DNA of 54,554 bases, from NCBI RefSeq assembly GCF_014647875.1, contig NZ_BMQA01000044.1, positions 1 to 54,554 on the forward strand, in the 5' to 3' direction. Positions 26,403 to 35,266 of the stretch are shown piece after piece. This DNA comes from Streptomyces brasiliensis (GTDB lineage: Bacteria; Actinomycetota; Actinomycetes; Streptomycetales; Streptomycetaceae). Positions within the stretch are counted from its first letter, which is position 1, and each line of letters starts with the position of its first letter. Below the pieces are notes generated by a model. The model worked only from the letters and a program-made list of their open reading frames with translations. It was not told the origin of the DNA and made no database searches. The translations under genes and the position numbers were made by a program.

Positions 26403-26948
26403 CTACCCCTTCTTCTTGCCGCGCGGCACGGTGACCGAGGTGAGCAGCGCGGCGCCCGGGGCGAGGGCGGGCCAGCCGGTGCCGCGCCAGGCGAGGACGG
26501 CGATGGCCGACGTGGGGAACTTCCTGCGCACCTCGTCCAGCGCGTCGTCCAGGGCGTCCCCGGCGAGTTCCAGGACCAGTTCCTCGAGGCCGGGGTTGTG
26601 CCCGATCAGAAGCAGGGTCTCGACCTCGGACGGCACCTCGCGCACGACGTCGAGCAGTTCGTCCGCACCGGCCGCGTACAGCCGCCGGTCGTGCCGTACC
26701 GGCGGTGGTGTGCCCCACTGGGCCGAGGCCAGGTCCCAGGTCTGGCGGGCGCGGACGGCGGTGGAGCACAGGGCGAGGTCGGGCAGGCAGTCGGCCTCGG
26801 CGAGGGCGCGGCCCGCAGCGGGGGCGTCGCGGCGGCCGCGCGGGGCGAGCGGGCGCTGGTGGTCGGCGACGCCCTCGGGCCAGGCGGACTTGGCGTGCCG
26901 CAAGACGACGAGGCGGCGCAGCGGGCCTGCACCCGCGCGGGCGATCAC
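26403..26948 (-). CDS. SixA-type histidine phosphatase
   Basis: 181 residues, started at GTG 26948, which overlaps the upstream stop by 4 bp (GTGA). LVVLRHAKSAWPEGV carries the catalytic Arg-His (RHAK) of short SixA-type histidine phosphatases; LALCSTAVRARQTWDLA and LLLIGHNPGLEELVLELAG supply the second Arg and the late His. The tail is lysine-rich (PRGKKKG). SixA removes phosphate from phosphohistidine proteins; the target here is unknown. It is translationally coupled to the CysRS-like gene. Confidence 0.88.
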   Translation of the reverse strand: MIARAGAGPLRRLVVLRHAKSAWPEGVADHQRPLAPRGRRDAPAAGRALAEADCLPDLALCSTAVRARQTWDLASAQWGTPPPVRHDRRLYAAGADELLDVVREVPSEVETLLLIGHNPGLEELVLELAGDALDDALDEVRRKFPTSAIAVLAWRGTGWPALAPGAALLTSVTVPRGKKKG

Positions 26949-27691
26949 GAGAGGCTCCCCAGATCGCGGGCCAGCTCGAGGCCGAGCAGTCGGTCGGCGT
27001 AGGCGTACGTCTCGAAGCGGGCGCCGTCGGGCAGATCGCCGGCGGTCTCCACCCACTCCAGGACGCGCAGTACCTCGGGCACATCCAGATTGTCCTCCCA
27101 GGCGGCGCGCAGCCGCCCGCGCACGTCGTCGGGAATCGCCCGCGACGGCTGCCGCGCCCACCCGGCGACGGCGCGCCGCCAGCGCGCGAGCATCCGGCCG
27201 GCCTCCTCGAGGGCGCCTGCGTCCAGGCGCACCGGCGCGTCACGATCGGTGCACAGGAGGGTCAGGCGCAGCGCGGCGGGATCGGTGAACCGCCCGTCGA
27301 GGCCGCCGTTCCCGCACACGCCGACCTCGTCGGACACCTCGGCGACCCGGAGCACGACCCCGGTCTCGGGCACCGGCCCGCCCTCCCCCACCACGTGCAC
27401 GATCTGCGCCTCGCCCAGCCCGGCGGCGAGGTCGTGGCCGTCCTCGAAGGGGCGGATGCCGAGGGTCGTGGCGGCGGCGCGCAGTTCGGCGTGCTGGCGG
27501 CCGGCGGCGAGCATCGACCAGACGGGGGTGCCGCCGAGTTCCAGGGCGCGGACGAGGAGGTCGGTGGTGAGGAGCACGCGCAGGGAGGTGGGCGTGAAGG
27601 ACGGCGCGTGCGCCTCCACGCGGGTCAGGCCCCGGCGGGCGGGGGCGGCCTGGACGGGGTCACCGGTTCGGGCGTCGACAATACGCAGCAC
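26945..27691 (-). CDS. Cysteinyl-tRNA synthetase-like protein lacking catalytic motifs
   Basis: A 248-residue protein that reads LRIVDARTGDPVQAAPARR from GTG 27691. LRVLLTTDLLVRALELGG and LRAAATTLGIRPFEDG resemble the CysRS/MshC Rossmann region, and AAWEDNLDVPEVLRVLEWVE resembles the CysRS helical domain (DDDFNTPEAL-type segment). No HIGH or KMSKS motif and no zinc cysteines are visible, so aminoacylation is unlikely. It is coupled to the SixA gene by GTGA. The family assignment is by eye and moderate. Confidence 0.6.
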   Translation of the reverse strand: MLRIVDARTGDPVQAAPARRGLTRVEAHAPSFTPTSLRVLLTTDLLVRALELGGTPVWSMLAAGRQHAELRAAATTLGIRPFEDGHDLAAGLGEAQIVHVVGEGGPVPETGVVLRVAEVSDEVGVCGNGGLDGRFTDPAALRLTLLCTDRDAPVRLDAGALEEAGRMLARWRRAVAGWARQPSRAIPDDVRGRLRAAWEDNLDVPEVLRVLEWVETAGDLPDGARFETYAYADRLLGLELARDLGSLS

Positions 27692-27880
27692 AGCGCGAGC
27701 GTAGGCGCGCGAAGGCCCGTACGCAGGCACTCGGCGCCAGATCCGGTCACCGTGGCGGGACATTCGGGCGGTGCGTACGGCTGGTGCGTACCGTCCGTCT
27801 CGAGCCCCCGCCCGGGAATCAGGGTCCGAAAGCGGCTGTTGGCGGGAGGGACAATGCCCCGACGCCCGAGGAGTGCGGCC

Positions 27881-28288
27881 ATGTACGGCGACGAAGCGAC
27901 CATCCGCAGGATCCTGACCGAGACCGGTGACACCTGGGCCGTCGTCGGCCTGTCCTCGAACCCGGGGCGTGCGGCCTACCGGGTGGCCGAGGTGCTGCAG
28001 CGCTTCGGGAAGCGGATCGTGCCGGTGCACCCCAAGGCGGAGACGGTTCACGGCCAGAAGGGCTACGCGTCCCTCGCCGACATCCCCTTCGAGGTGGACG
28101 TGGTGGACGTATTCGTACGGAGCGACCTGGCGGGCAAGGTCGCCGACGAGGCCGTCGCCATCGGCGCCAAGGCGGTCTGGTTCCAGCTCGGCGTGATCGA
28201 CGACGCCGCCTACGAACGCACCCGCGCCGCCGGCCGCGACATGGTCATGGACCATTGCCCGGCGATCGAATATAGGGCGCTGAGTTAG
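27881..28288 (+). CDS. CoA-binding (YccU/YneT-type) protein
   Basis: 135 residues, started at ATG 27881 with GAGGAG (27868-27873) 7 bp before it. It is a compact Rossmann-fold CoA-binding domain: GDTWAVVGLSSNPGRAAYRV is the nucleotide loop, IVPVHPKAETVHGQKGYASL follows, and AKAVWFQLGVID and RDMVMDHCPAIEYRAL form the C-terminal part with a conserved Cys. It is normally a stand-alone protein of unclear role. A diverged copy of its last 60-70 residues occurs at 37384-37595. Confidence 0.92.
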   Translation: MYGDEATIRRILTETGDTWAVVGLSSNPGRAAYRVAEVLQRFGKRIVPVHPKAETVHGQKGYASLADIPFEVDVVDVFVRSDLAGKVADEAVAIGAKAVWFQLGVIDDAAYERTRAAGRDMVMDHCPAIEYRALS

Positions 28289-28339
28289 CGGCACATGGGG
28301 GACGAGCGGCAGCTCTGTCCCCCATGTCGGCGAAAGGAT

Positions 28340-28950
28340 CTACTTCGCGTTGACGAGGACTTCTGGTCTCCGGTAGGTCACCACCTGCCCACCGCGAGTC
28401 GTGCGCTCCTCGCCCACCAACCTGAGCCGCCAGACCTTCGAGCGTCGCCCCTCCGATGCCAGCTCCGCTCGGACGTGCGAGATCAAAGCAGCGAAGTCCC
28501 ACGGCGAAGACGTCATCGCGAAGTAGCCGGGTGCGTCAAGAAGGCGAAAGGTGATCGTGCACTCCGGCACGGGCCCGAAACCCCCTCTGGCGGCCCCTCT
28601 GCGCTCACGCCAGGAACGGAGACACGAACGCTGCGGACCGTCGGCCAGATGAGGCTGGGGAAGGGCGGTTCCATCGTCCGGCCCGCCTTCAGGCCCGGTG
28701 AGCACCATGCCCAGCACGACATCGCCACGTTCCCAAACGACACCGACATCGTCCGACTCCGTCACCGCCTCGGCCCGCCAGCCTCCAAGCGACCGCCCAG
28801 CACTCCCACGACTGCCACAGCGATGCTTCTCTCCCGAACACGGACCGTCCAGCATGATTGCTCACTGACTCGGAATTCCGCGGAGAACCGCGCGGCCGAC
28901 TCAGCCGCGTTGAGAGAGAACGGATAGAACCCCTCCTCACGAACTGCCAC
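28340..28950 (-). pseudogene. Frameshifted hypothetical gene, copy 1
   Basis: A minus-strand GTG at 28950 opens MAVREEGFYPFSLNAAESAA and runs to ERSIAVAVVGVLGGRLEAGG. A one-base shift near 28785-28800 then moves to the frame with AEAVTESDDVGVVWERGDVV, ECTITFRLLDAPGYFAMTSS and the C-terminal QVVTYRRPEVLVNAK. A related, separately broken copy at 37645-38279 shows the same order, which is how the shift was recognised. No known family. It is convergent to the CoA-binding gene. Confidence 0.55.
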
Positions 28951-29723
28951 CGCCTCTTGGTGCGACTGATCGTTGGACCTGCCTACCCGCTCGGCTACTC
29001 CTGCGGCTCAGCTGTGGTCAAGCAGACGCGGCATCGGCCTGAAGCGGCCCCAGCCCTGGGCTCACCGATCGCGCTGACACAAGTAGTGGAGAACACCGCG
29101 CGTCCGTCTGCCAAGACGGCCCGCGGCGTCCGTTCCCTGGCTGTTCAGGGGTACGTTGTGATGAAGGTCTTCACGCCTTGGACGACATGCTCGAACAGCT
29201 CGGCGGCGATGGCCATAAGACTCCTGACTCGAAGGAACGGAACCGTTTGGCTCGAGCCCGTGGAGTCGCTCGAAGACACATCTGTAATGAGTCACGGCCA
29301 CCGTCGCCGGCGGGCGGGCAGGCTTCTGATCAAGGCATCTGTGTGTGAGGGCCGAACCTCGACCTAGCGCGCGGACATGTCATTTTCAACACGCCGCCCA
29401 GGGGCAACGGGTCCGATATACCCGGAGTCGCACGCGCCGACCGAGATCCAGCCTCTCAGCCGACCACAGTTCAGCCGGCCCCGTTACAGACATACCCGCT
29501 CGTGCGCGAGCTGGCCGCCGCCGATGCCCCCTGTGTGGGTGCCGATGGCGATGACGTGCCGGGTGCTCGGGCAGCCCGCCAGCCCCACCACCGTTGCTTC
29601 GTGAGGACATCGTCTGTGGATCGGCCTGCCGTTCGGTCAGTCAGTCGCCGAGGGAAATTGGCGGTCTGGCGTGGGGTGTTGTTGCGGTCGGCAGTGATCC
29701 GCGGCATAGGGGACGCAGCGAGT
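28951..29723. other. Gene-poor stretch with no supported gene
   Basis: About 770 bp of lower-quality coding signal. Short minus-strand pieces (for example RHVIAIGTHTGGIGGGQLAH near 29510-29600) look protein-like, but there is no start-to-stop gene or recognisable family. It probably represents decayed accessory DNA upstream of the sugar operon. Confidence 0.4.
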
Positions 29724-30515
29724 TCACCCGGTGATCGAGGCCCGGAAGTGGTACCGGTCGCCGCGGTACACCGCCGCGGTGAGTTCCAGGGGCTGGGCGT
29801 TCTGGTTGAAGGCGAGCTGGGTGGCGACCAGGACCGGGGTTGCATCGGTGATCTCCAACAGCCTTCGCTCGTCCTCGGCCGGATGCCGGGCCTCCACGGA
29901 GTAGTCGGCCACCTTGGGTAGTTGGGGCGGGTCGGCGCGGCGGAGCGTGGCGAAGAGCGTGTTCCTGGTGAAGTCGGTCTCGGCCAGTCGCGGACACAGC
30001 GCGAGGGGCAGCCGGTTGTGCTCCAGGACGACGACGATGTCGTCCAGGAAACGCAGCCGGCGCATCTCGAAGAGCGCGGCCCCTGGGCCGACGCGCAGCA
30101 TTTCGGACTCCCGGACCGTGGCCGCGCGGACCGTGGACTCCAGCACCTCGTCGCGGAGTTTGAATCCGTACTGGTCGGCGTAGTCGGCGAAGCCCTGCAC
30201 CGACTGGCCGGCCCCCTGGGTGGACGACGGCCGGGAGGCCGGGGCCGCGCGCTCGTAGCCGTCGGCGAGGAACCATCCACGGGCCGGCGACGACTCGATG
30301 ACGTCACGCTCCGCCAGTTCGTTCAGCGCGCTGCGCAGTGTGACGCGCGAGACACCGTACCGGGCGGCCAGCGATCGCTCGGACGGCAGGCGGTCACCGG
30401 GCCGGGCACCGTCAGCGGAGATGTCGTCCAGAAGACGTCCGGCGATCCGGGAGTACAGGGGCAGGGAGTCCGCGTCCAGAAGGCCCTGCGGGAGGCCGTT
30501 GTCCAAGGAAGGCAT
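29724..30515 (-). CDS. GntR-family regulator with UTRA domain (HutC type)
   Basis: 263 residues, started at ATG 30515. The winged helix covers about residues 18-85: LPLYSRIAGRLLDDISADGA, GDRLPSERSLAARYGVSRVT, LRSALNELAERDVI. The C-terminal UTRA effector domain follows, with MLRVGPGAALFEMRRLRFLD and LVATQLAFNQNAQPLELTAA. UTRA regulators commonly sense sugar phosphates. It is divergent from the KbaZ-like gene, and ATACCAG repeats start at its own start codon, so it probably represses both itself and the sugar operon. Confidence 0.9.
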   Translation of the reverse strand: MPSLDNGLPQGLLDADSLPLYSRIAGRLLDDISADGARPGDRLPSERSLAARYGVSRVTLRSALNELAERDVIESSPARGWFLADGYERAAPASRPSSTQGAGQSVQGFADYADQYGFKLRDEVLESTVRAATVRESEMLRVGPGAALFEMRRLRFLDDIVVVLEHNRLPLALCPRLAETDFTRNTLFATLRRADPPQLPKVADYSVEARHPAEDERRLLEITDATPVLVATQLAFNQNAQPLELTAAVYRGDRYHFRASITG

Positions 30516-30557
30516 ACCAGTTATATACCAGTCAAAGTAAGACCAGTTCCATACCAG
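30514..30557. promoter_or_regulatory. Putative GntR operator: two pairs of ATACCAG repeats
   Basis: ATACCAG occurs at 30514-30520, 30525-30531 and 30551-30557, with AGACCAG at 30540-30546. They form two pairs, each with 11-bp (one helical turn) spacing, and the pairs start 26 bp apart. A further ATACCAA is at 30584. The region covers the GntR start and the promoter region of the divergent operon. Binding is inferred. Confidence 0.6.
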
Positions 30558-30666
30558 ATAAGGACCATTGACGACCAAGGCGCATACCAATACTCTTCCG
30601 GAGACGTTTCCGGAGGTACGCGTTCCGTTCCAGGCCCGCGCCCTTCTGCGAACCTTGGAGCAGAAC

Positions 30667-31959
30667 ATGTGGAACCCCTTGGACGAAGTGGTGCGACGCC
30701 AGAAGGCGGGTGAACCACACGGCATCACCTCCGTGTGCTCGGCCCACCCGCTGGTCATCGAGGCGGCCGTGCGCCAGGCACTCGCCTCGGGAGGCATCCT
30801 CCTCGTCGAGGCGACCTCCAACCAGGTAGACCAGTACGGCGGATACACCGGCATGAAGCCGGAGGACTTCCGGGAGCTGGTGCACGGCATGGCCACCGAG
30901 CACGGCCTGCCGCTGGACCGGGTCGTCCTCGGCGGAGACCACCTGGGACCGAACCGGTGGCGCTCGCTGACGCCGGAGCAGGCGATGGCCGAGGCGGACG
31001 CCCTCGTCGCGGCGTACGTCCGGGCGGGCTTCACGAAGATCCACCTCGACTGCAGCTTCTCCTGCGCCGGTGACCCCGCGCCGCTGACCGACGACCTGGT
31101 CGCCGAGCGCACCGCCCGCCTGGTGCGGGTGGCCGAGGAGGCCGCGGGCGACTCCGCCGCCGCCCTGCGCTACGTCATCGGTACCGAGGTGCCGGTGCCC
31201 GGAGGCGCGCACGAGACGCTGGAGGGCATGACGGCCACCGGCCCCGAGGCTGCACGTCTGACCGTGGAACACAACCGGAACGCCTTTGCGGCGCACCAGG
31301 TCGCCGACGCCTGGCCCCGCGTGATGGCTCTGGTCGTGCAGCCGGGTGTCGAATTCGACCACCTTCAGGTGTTCGACTACCGGCGCGAGCGGACGACCGA
31401 GCTGCGCGAGGTCCTGGCCGACGAGCCGAACATGGTCTTCGAGGCCCACTCGACGGACTATCAGACCGTCGACGGGCTGGCCGCCCTGGTGGAGGACCAC
31501 TGGGCCGTGCTCAAGGTGGGGCCCGGGCTGACGTTCGCACTGCGCGAGGCCCTGTTCGCACTGGCCGCCGTCGAGGACGAACTCGTCGGCCCCGGGGCGC
31601 GCTCCGGGATCGTCGAGGTGGTCGACCGCCGGATGCGCGAAGAGCCTTCCTGGTGGTCGGGCTACTACGAGGGCGACGCCGCCGCGCAGCGGCTGGCCAG
31701 GCGCTACAGCTACAGCGACCGCATGCGCTACTACTGGCCCGACCCCGAGATCTCCGCCGCGCAGGACCGCCTGTTCGCCAACCTCTCGGCCCTCGGCATC
31801 CCGCTTCCCCTGCTGAGCGCCCACCTGCCCGACCAGTACCGGCGGGTCCGGGTCGGCGCCCTCACCGCGACACCTCGGGACCTGGTCGTCGACCGGGTCC
31901 GGGACGTCCTGCGCGACTACGACCGCGCCTGCAGTGTCCAAGACAAGGAGTACGTGTGA
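30667..31959 (+). CDS. kbaZ: Tagatose-bisphosphate aldolase non-catalytic subunit (KbaZ/GatZ-like)
   Basis: 430 residues from ATG 30667, with GGAG (30657-30660) 6 bp upstream; an in-frame TTG at 30568 is rejected because family members begin near this ATG. Hallmarks are GITSVCSAHPLVIEAAVRQA, LLVEATSNQVDQYGGYTGM, VVLGGDHLGPNRW and HLDCSFSCAGDPAPL. The subunit stabilises and stimulates the class II tagatose-1,6-bisphosphate aldolase. It is first in an operon with the AgaS-like protein (4-bp GTGA overlap), kinase, permease and a class II aldolase. Confidence 0.9.
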   Translation: MWNPLDEVVRRQKAGEPHGITSVCSAHPLVIEAAVRQALASGGILLVEATSNQVDQYGGYTGMKPEDFRELVHGMATEHGLPLDRVVLGGDHLGPNRWRSLTPEQAMAEADALVAAYVRAGFTKIHLDCSFSCAGDPAPLTDDLVAERTARLVRVAEEAAGDSAAALRYVIGTEVPVPGGAHETLEGMTATGPEAARLTVEHNRNAFAAHQVADAWPRVMALVVQPGVEFDHLQVFDYRRERTTELREVLADEPNMVFEAHSTDYQTVDGLAALVEDHWAVLKVGPGLTFALREALFALAAVEDELVGPGARSGIVEVVDRRMREEPSWWSGYYEGDAAAQRLARRYSYSDRMRYYWPDPEISAAQDRLFANLSALGIPLPLLSAHLPDQYRRVRVGALTATPRDLVVDRVRDVLRDYDRACSVQDKEYV

Positions 31960-33128
31960 CCACCCCCATCTCCCACTCGATGCCCCAGGATGCCGGGGCC
32001 GACCACACGGTCGCGGAGATCGCCCAGCAGCCCGCGGTGTGGCGCGAGGTCGCCGGCATCGTCGCCGGTGGACGGGACTCCCTGGACGCCTTCCTCGCAC
32101 CGCTGTTCGCCGAGAAGGACCTGCGGATCGTCCTGACCGGAGCCGGTACCTCGGCCTTCGCCGGTGAGGTCGCGCGGGCGGCCGTGGCGCGGGCCACCGG
32201 CCGGCGCGTGGACGCGGTGTCCACCACCGACATCGTGGCGGACCCCCACGCGTCCTTCCCTGACGACGTCCCGACGCTGCTCGTGTCCTTCGCCCGGTCC
32301 GGGGACAGCCCGGAGAGCGTCGCGGCGACCCGCCTCGCCGAGCAGGTCCTGACCCATGTGAACCACCTCGTCATCACCTGCAACGCCGCCGGACACCTGG
32401 CCCTCGAGCACGGCCCGCGCGCCGAGTCGCACGTCCTGTTCATGCCGCCCGTGTCGAACGACCGGGGCTTCGCCATGACGTCGAGCTTCACCGGCATGCT
32501 GCTCGCGTGCCTGCTCGCCTTCGGCGCGCTCGGCACCGAGGACATCGAGGCACCGGCCGCGGCGGCCGAGCACATCACGGCCGGTGGCCTGGACCGGGCC
32601 ATCGACGCCCTGCTGGCCCGCCGCCCCGAGCGGCTGGTCTACCTCGGTAGCAGCAGCGCGCTGAAGGGGCTGGCCCACGAGTCCGCCCTCAAGCTGCTGG
32701 AGCTGACCGGCGGCGCGCTCGTCGCGTCCTCGGAGTCCTCCCTCGGCTTCCGCCACGGCCCCAAGTCGGTGCTGAACGACCGCACCGCCGTCGTCGTGTA
32801 CGTCTCCAACGACCCGTACACCCGCCGCTACGACCTCGACATCATTGCCGAGCTGCGCGCGAACCTCCCGTCCGGCAGCGTCGTGGCCGTCACCGCGTCC
32901 CCCGACGGGGTGCCCGGGGACGACACCTGGGTGCTGCCCGGGCTCGTCGGCGCCGACGACGCCGCCCTCGCCCTGCCCGCCGTGGTCACCGCGCAGCTCG
33001 TCGCGCTGCGTTCCTCCCTGGCCCTGGGCATCCGGCCCGACAACCCGTTCCCCTCGGGCGAGGTGAACCGGGTCGTGCGGGGCGTGACCGTGCACGACCT
33101 TCCCCAGCGACAGGACGACGTCGCGTAA
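31956..33128 (+). CDS. agaS: SIS-domain aminosugar-phosphate isomerase/deaminase (AgaS-like)
   Basis: 390 residues, GTG 31956 with AAGGAG 5 bp upstream. Two SIS domains are visible: VLTGAGTSAFAGEVARAA with LLVSFARSGDSPESVAA, and VYLGSSSALKGLAHESALKL with SESSLGFRHGPKSVLND. This is the AgaS arrangement; AgaS converts galactosamine-6-phosphate to tagatose-6-phosphate plus ammonia. The presence of KbaZ-type and class II aldolase genes in the same cluster supports AgaS over glucosamine deaminase. Exact substrate is inferred. Confidence 0.85.
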   Translation: MTTPISHSMPQDAGADHTVAEIAQQPAVWREVAGIVAGGRDSLDAFLAPLFAEKDLRIVLTGAGTSAFAGEVARAAVARATGRRVDAVSTTDIVADPHASFPDDVPTLLVSFARSGDSPESVAATRLAEQVLTHVNHLVITCNAAGHLALEHGPRAESHVLFMPPVSNDRGFAMTSSFTGMLLACLLAFGALGTEDIEAPAAAAEHITAGGLDRAIDALLARRPERLVYLGSSSALKGLAHESALKLLELTGGALVASSESSLGFRHGPKSVLNDRTAVVVYVSNDPYTRRYDLDIIAELRANLPSGSVVAVTASPDGVPGDDTWVLPGLVGADDAALALPAVVTAQLVALRSSLALGIRPDNPFPSGEVNRVVRGVTVHDLPQRQDDVA

Positions 33129-33214
33129 CAGCGTCTGTCCGGACGACAGAGCCGGGCGGCAGGCGCCGCCCGACAGCGTCGGAGAGAGCCGAGCGGACGT
33201 CGCGTAACAGCGTC
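33117..33214 (+). repeat. 19-bp direct repeat spanning the agaS stop codon
   Basis: GACGTCGCGTAACAGCGTC occurs at 33117-33135, including the agaS TAA, and again at 33196-33214. An ACAGAGCCG motif follows both copies. A GC-rich imperfect hairpin (GGGCGGCAGGCGCCGCCC, 33154-33171) lies between. It looks like a short tandem duplication in the leader of the kinase gene. Confidence 0.65.
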
Positions 33215-33240
33215 AGACAGAGCCGAGCAAAGGAACAACG

Positions 33241-34251
33241 ATGTTTCTGGGTGTGGACGGCGGAGGCACGAAGACAGCCTTCTGCCTGATCGACAGCACG
33301 GGCACCATCAGGGCCCGGGCCATCGCGGAGGGTGCCTACTACTTCGGGGACAACGCCACCGGTGGCGTCGACCACGTGGTACGGGTCCTCGCGCACGGGG
33401 TCGAGGCTGTGACCAAGGACGCGGGCATCACGCCCGCGGACATCGACCACGCGTTCCTGGGCCTGCCCGGCTACGGAGAGGTCCCCGGCGACATCGCCGC
33501 GCTGGACGCGGCTCCCGGCCAGGTGCTGGGGCACGGGCGCTACGCGACCGACAACGACATGGTCTGCGGCTGGGCCGGTTCCCTCGGCGCGGTGGACGGC
33601 ATCAACGTCATCAGCGGCACCGGTTCGATGACCTACGGCGAGCGGCAAGGCCGCGGTGCCCGCACCGGTGGCTGGAGCGAGCTGTTCAGCGACGAGGGCT
33701 CGGCGTACTGGATCGCCGCCCGGGCACTGAACGCGTTCTCCCGGATGAGCGACGGCCGGCTGTACGAGGGTCCGCTCGCCGGCCGGCTGCGCCGGCACCT
33801 CGGGCTGACCACGGACCTCGAAGTGATCGACGTCGTGCTCAACCGCTGGCAGGGACACCGCAGCGAGATCGCCTCGCTGACCCCGCTGGTGGTCGAGGCG
33901 GCGGAGTCGGGCGACACGGAGGCCGCGGCCATCCTCACCGAGGCCGGCCGGGAACTGGCCCTGCTCGTGGACAGTGCCCGGCGCCGGCTGGGCTTCACCC
34001 ACGACGAGACCGTCCTCGTCTCCTACTCCGGCGGTGTCTTCCGCTCGGCCGCCGTGCTCGACGCGTTCACCGCGGCGCTCCGGAGCGGCGGGGCCGGATA
34101 CGAGCTCCGGCAACCCCTGTTCGAACCGGTGGTGGGAGCCGCGCTTTACGCGGCCAAGCTCGCCGGCACCCCTATCGGCACCGACGCGCTGGCCGCCCTG
34201 CGCTCCAGCTCCGACATCACCACCACGGAGGACAGCGATGAAATCGCGTGA
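33241..34251 (+). CDS. BadF/BadG/BcrA-type sugar kinase (N-acetylhexosamine kinase-like)
   Basis: 336 residues, ATG 33241 after AAAGGA. ASKHA fold: MFLGVDGGGTKTAFCLID (phosphate-1 loop), HAFLGLPGYGE, and NVISGTGSMTYGERQGRG (phosphate-2 loop). GGWSELFSDEGSAYWIAARA is typical of the GlcNAc-kinase subgroup of this family. In this operon it may phosphorylate an imported (N-acetyl)galactosamine-type sugar to the 6-phosphate, replacing the PTS route (inference). It overlaps the permease gene by 14 bp. Confidence 0.85.
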   Translation: MFLGVDGGGTKTAFCLIDSTGTIRARAIAEGAYYFGDNATGGVDHVVRVLAHGVEAVTKDAGITPADIDHAFLGLPGYGEVPGDIAALDAAPGQVLGHGRYATDNDMVCGWAGSLGAVDGINVISGTGSMTYGERQGRGARTGGWSELFSDEGSAYWIAARALNAFSRMSDGRLYEGPLAGRLRRHLGLTTDLEVIDVVLNRWQGHRSEIASLTPLVVEAAESGDTEAAAILTEAGRELALLVDSARRRLGFTHDETVLVSYSGGVFRSAAVLDAFTAALRSGGAGYELRQPLFEPVVGAALYAAKLAGTPIGTDALAALRSSSDITTTEDSDEIA

Positions 34252-35167
34252 CAACCGTTCCTGGATTCTCTACGCGGGCCTGCTGGTCCTGTTCTGGGGT
34301 GTCTGGGGAGCCTTCTCCAGCCAGCCGACCGAACGATACGGCTACCCGGACGAGATGATCTACGTCATCTGGGCCTTCACGATGCTCGTCCCGGCCGCGG
34401 TAGCGCTGCGCCGGCAGAAGTTCGACCGCCGTCCGGTCGCCGCAGGGTACGGGCTCCTGGCCGGACTCACCGGCGCGGGTGGTCAGCTGCTGCTGTTCCA
34501 GGCGCTGTCCGACGGTCCCGCGTACCTGATCTTCCCCGTGGTCTCCCTCTCCCCGGTGATCACCGTCCTGATGGCCGTGGCCCTGCTCCGGGAGCGGATA
34601 GGGAGGCTCGCCGTCATCGGCGTGGTCGCCGCGCTGATCGCCATCGTGCTGCTCAGCATCCCCTCCGGCGCCGGCGGGGACGTCAGCACCGGGTCCTGGA
34701 TGGTGCTGGCCATCCTCATCTGCGTGGCCTGGGGAGCGCAGGCGTTCTTCATGCGCAAGGCCGCTCTCGCCGGCGTCAACGACGCGACCACGTTCGGCTG
34801 GATGACCATCAGCGGACTGCTGCTCGTCCCCGTCGCCATCCTGATGATGGGCGGGCTGCCCGACGCCCCCTGGCAGGCGCCGGCGCTGACCGCCGTCACC
34901 CAGATCCTCAACGCCGTGGGCGCGCTGTTCCTCGTCATGGCGCTCAGCCGCGGCAAGGCCAGCGTCGTCGCACCGATCACCAACGCCCTGGCGCCCGTCC
35001 TCACCATCGTGCTGTCGCTGGTCATCTACCAGACACTGCCGACGATCTGGGGGACGTTCGGCATCGTGCTCGCCCTCGGCGGATCGACGCTGATGGTCTA
35101 CGCCGACGAGAAGCGTGAGGAGATTCCTGAGGTTCCAGAGCCGGCGACATCGGCCGCCAGCTCATAA
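34238..35167 (+). CDS. DMT/EamA-superfamily permease
   Basis: 309 residues, ATG 34238 with GGAG 7 bp upstream and inside the kinase 3' end. About 10 hydrophobic helices form two EamA-like halves: ILYAGLLVLFWGVWGAFSSQ at the N-terminus, LIFPVVSLSPVITVLMAVAL at the end of the first half, and VVAPITNALAPVLTIVLSLV in the second. The C-terminal tail is charged. Position inside the operon suggests that it imports the sugar; this would be unusual because PTS or ABC systems normally serve such pathways. Confidence 0.8.
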   Translation: MKSRDNRSWILYAGLLVLFWGVWGAFSSQPTERYGYPDEMIYVIWAFTMLVPAAVALRRQKFDRRPVAAGYGLLAGLTGAGGQLLLFQALSDGPAYLIFPVVSLSPVITVLMAVALLRERIGRLAVIGVVAALIAIVLLSIPSGAGGDVSTGSWMVLAILICVAWGAQAFFMRKAALAGVNDATTFGWMTISGLLLVPVAILMMGGLPDAPWQAPALTAVTQILNAVGALFLVMALSRGKASVVAPITNALAPVLTIVLSLVIYQTLPTIWGTFGIVLALGGSTLMVYADEKREEIPEVPEPATSAASS

Positions 35168-35189
35168 GCCGCTGCACTCAGGCAGCTTG

Positions 35190-35220
35190 GATCCGGCCCG
35201 TCCAGAGGGCGGGCCGGATC
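35190..35220 (+). terminator. Stem-loop between permease and aldolase
   Basis: GATCCGGCCCG (35190-35200) pairs perfectly with CGGGCCGGATC (35210-35220) around a 9-nt loop, followed by TCTCC. It could attenuate transcription into the aldolase gene or protect the upstream mRNA. Confidence 0.6.
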
Positions 35221-35266
35221 TCTCCAACAATGCAAGTCGCACTTCCCCCGCACGAGGAGCACGCAC

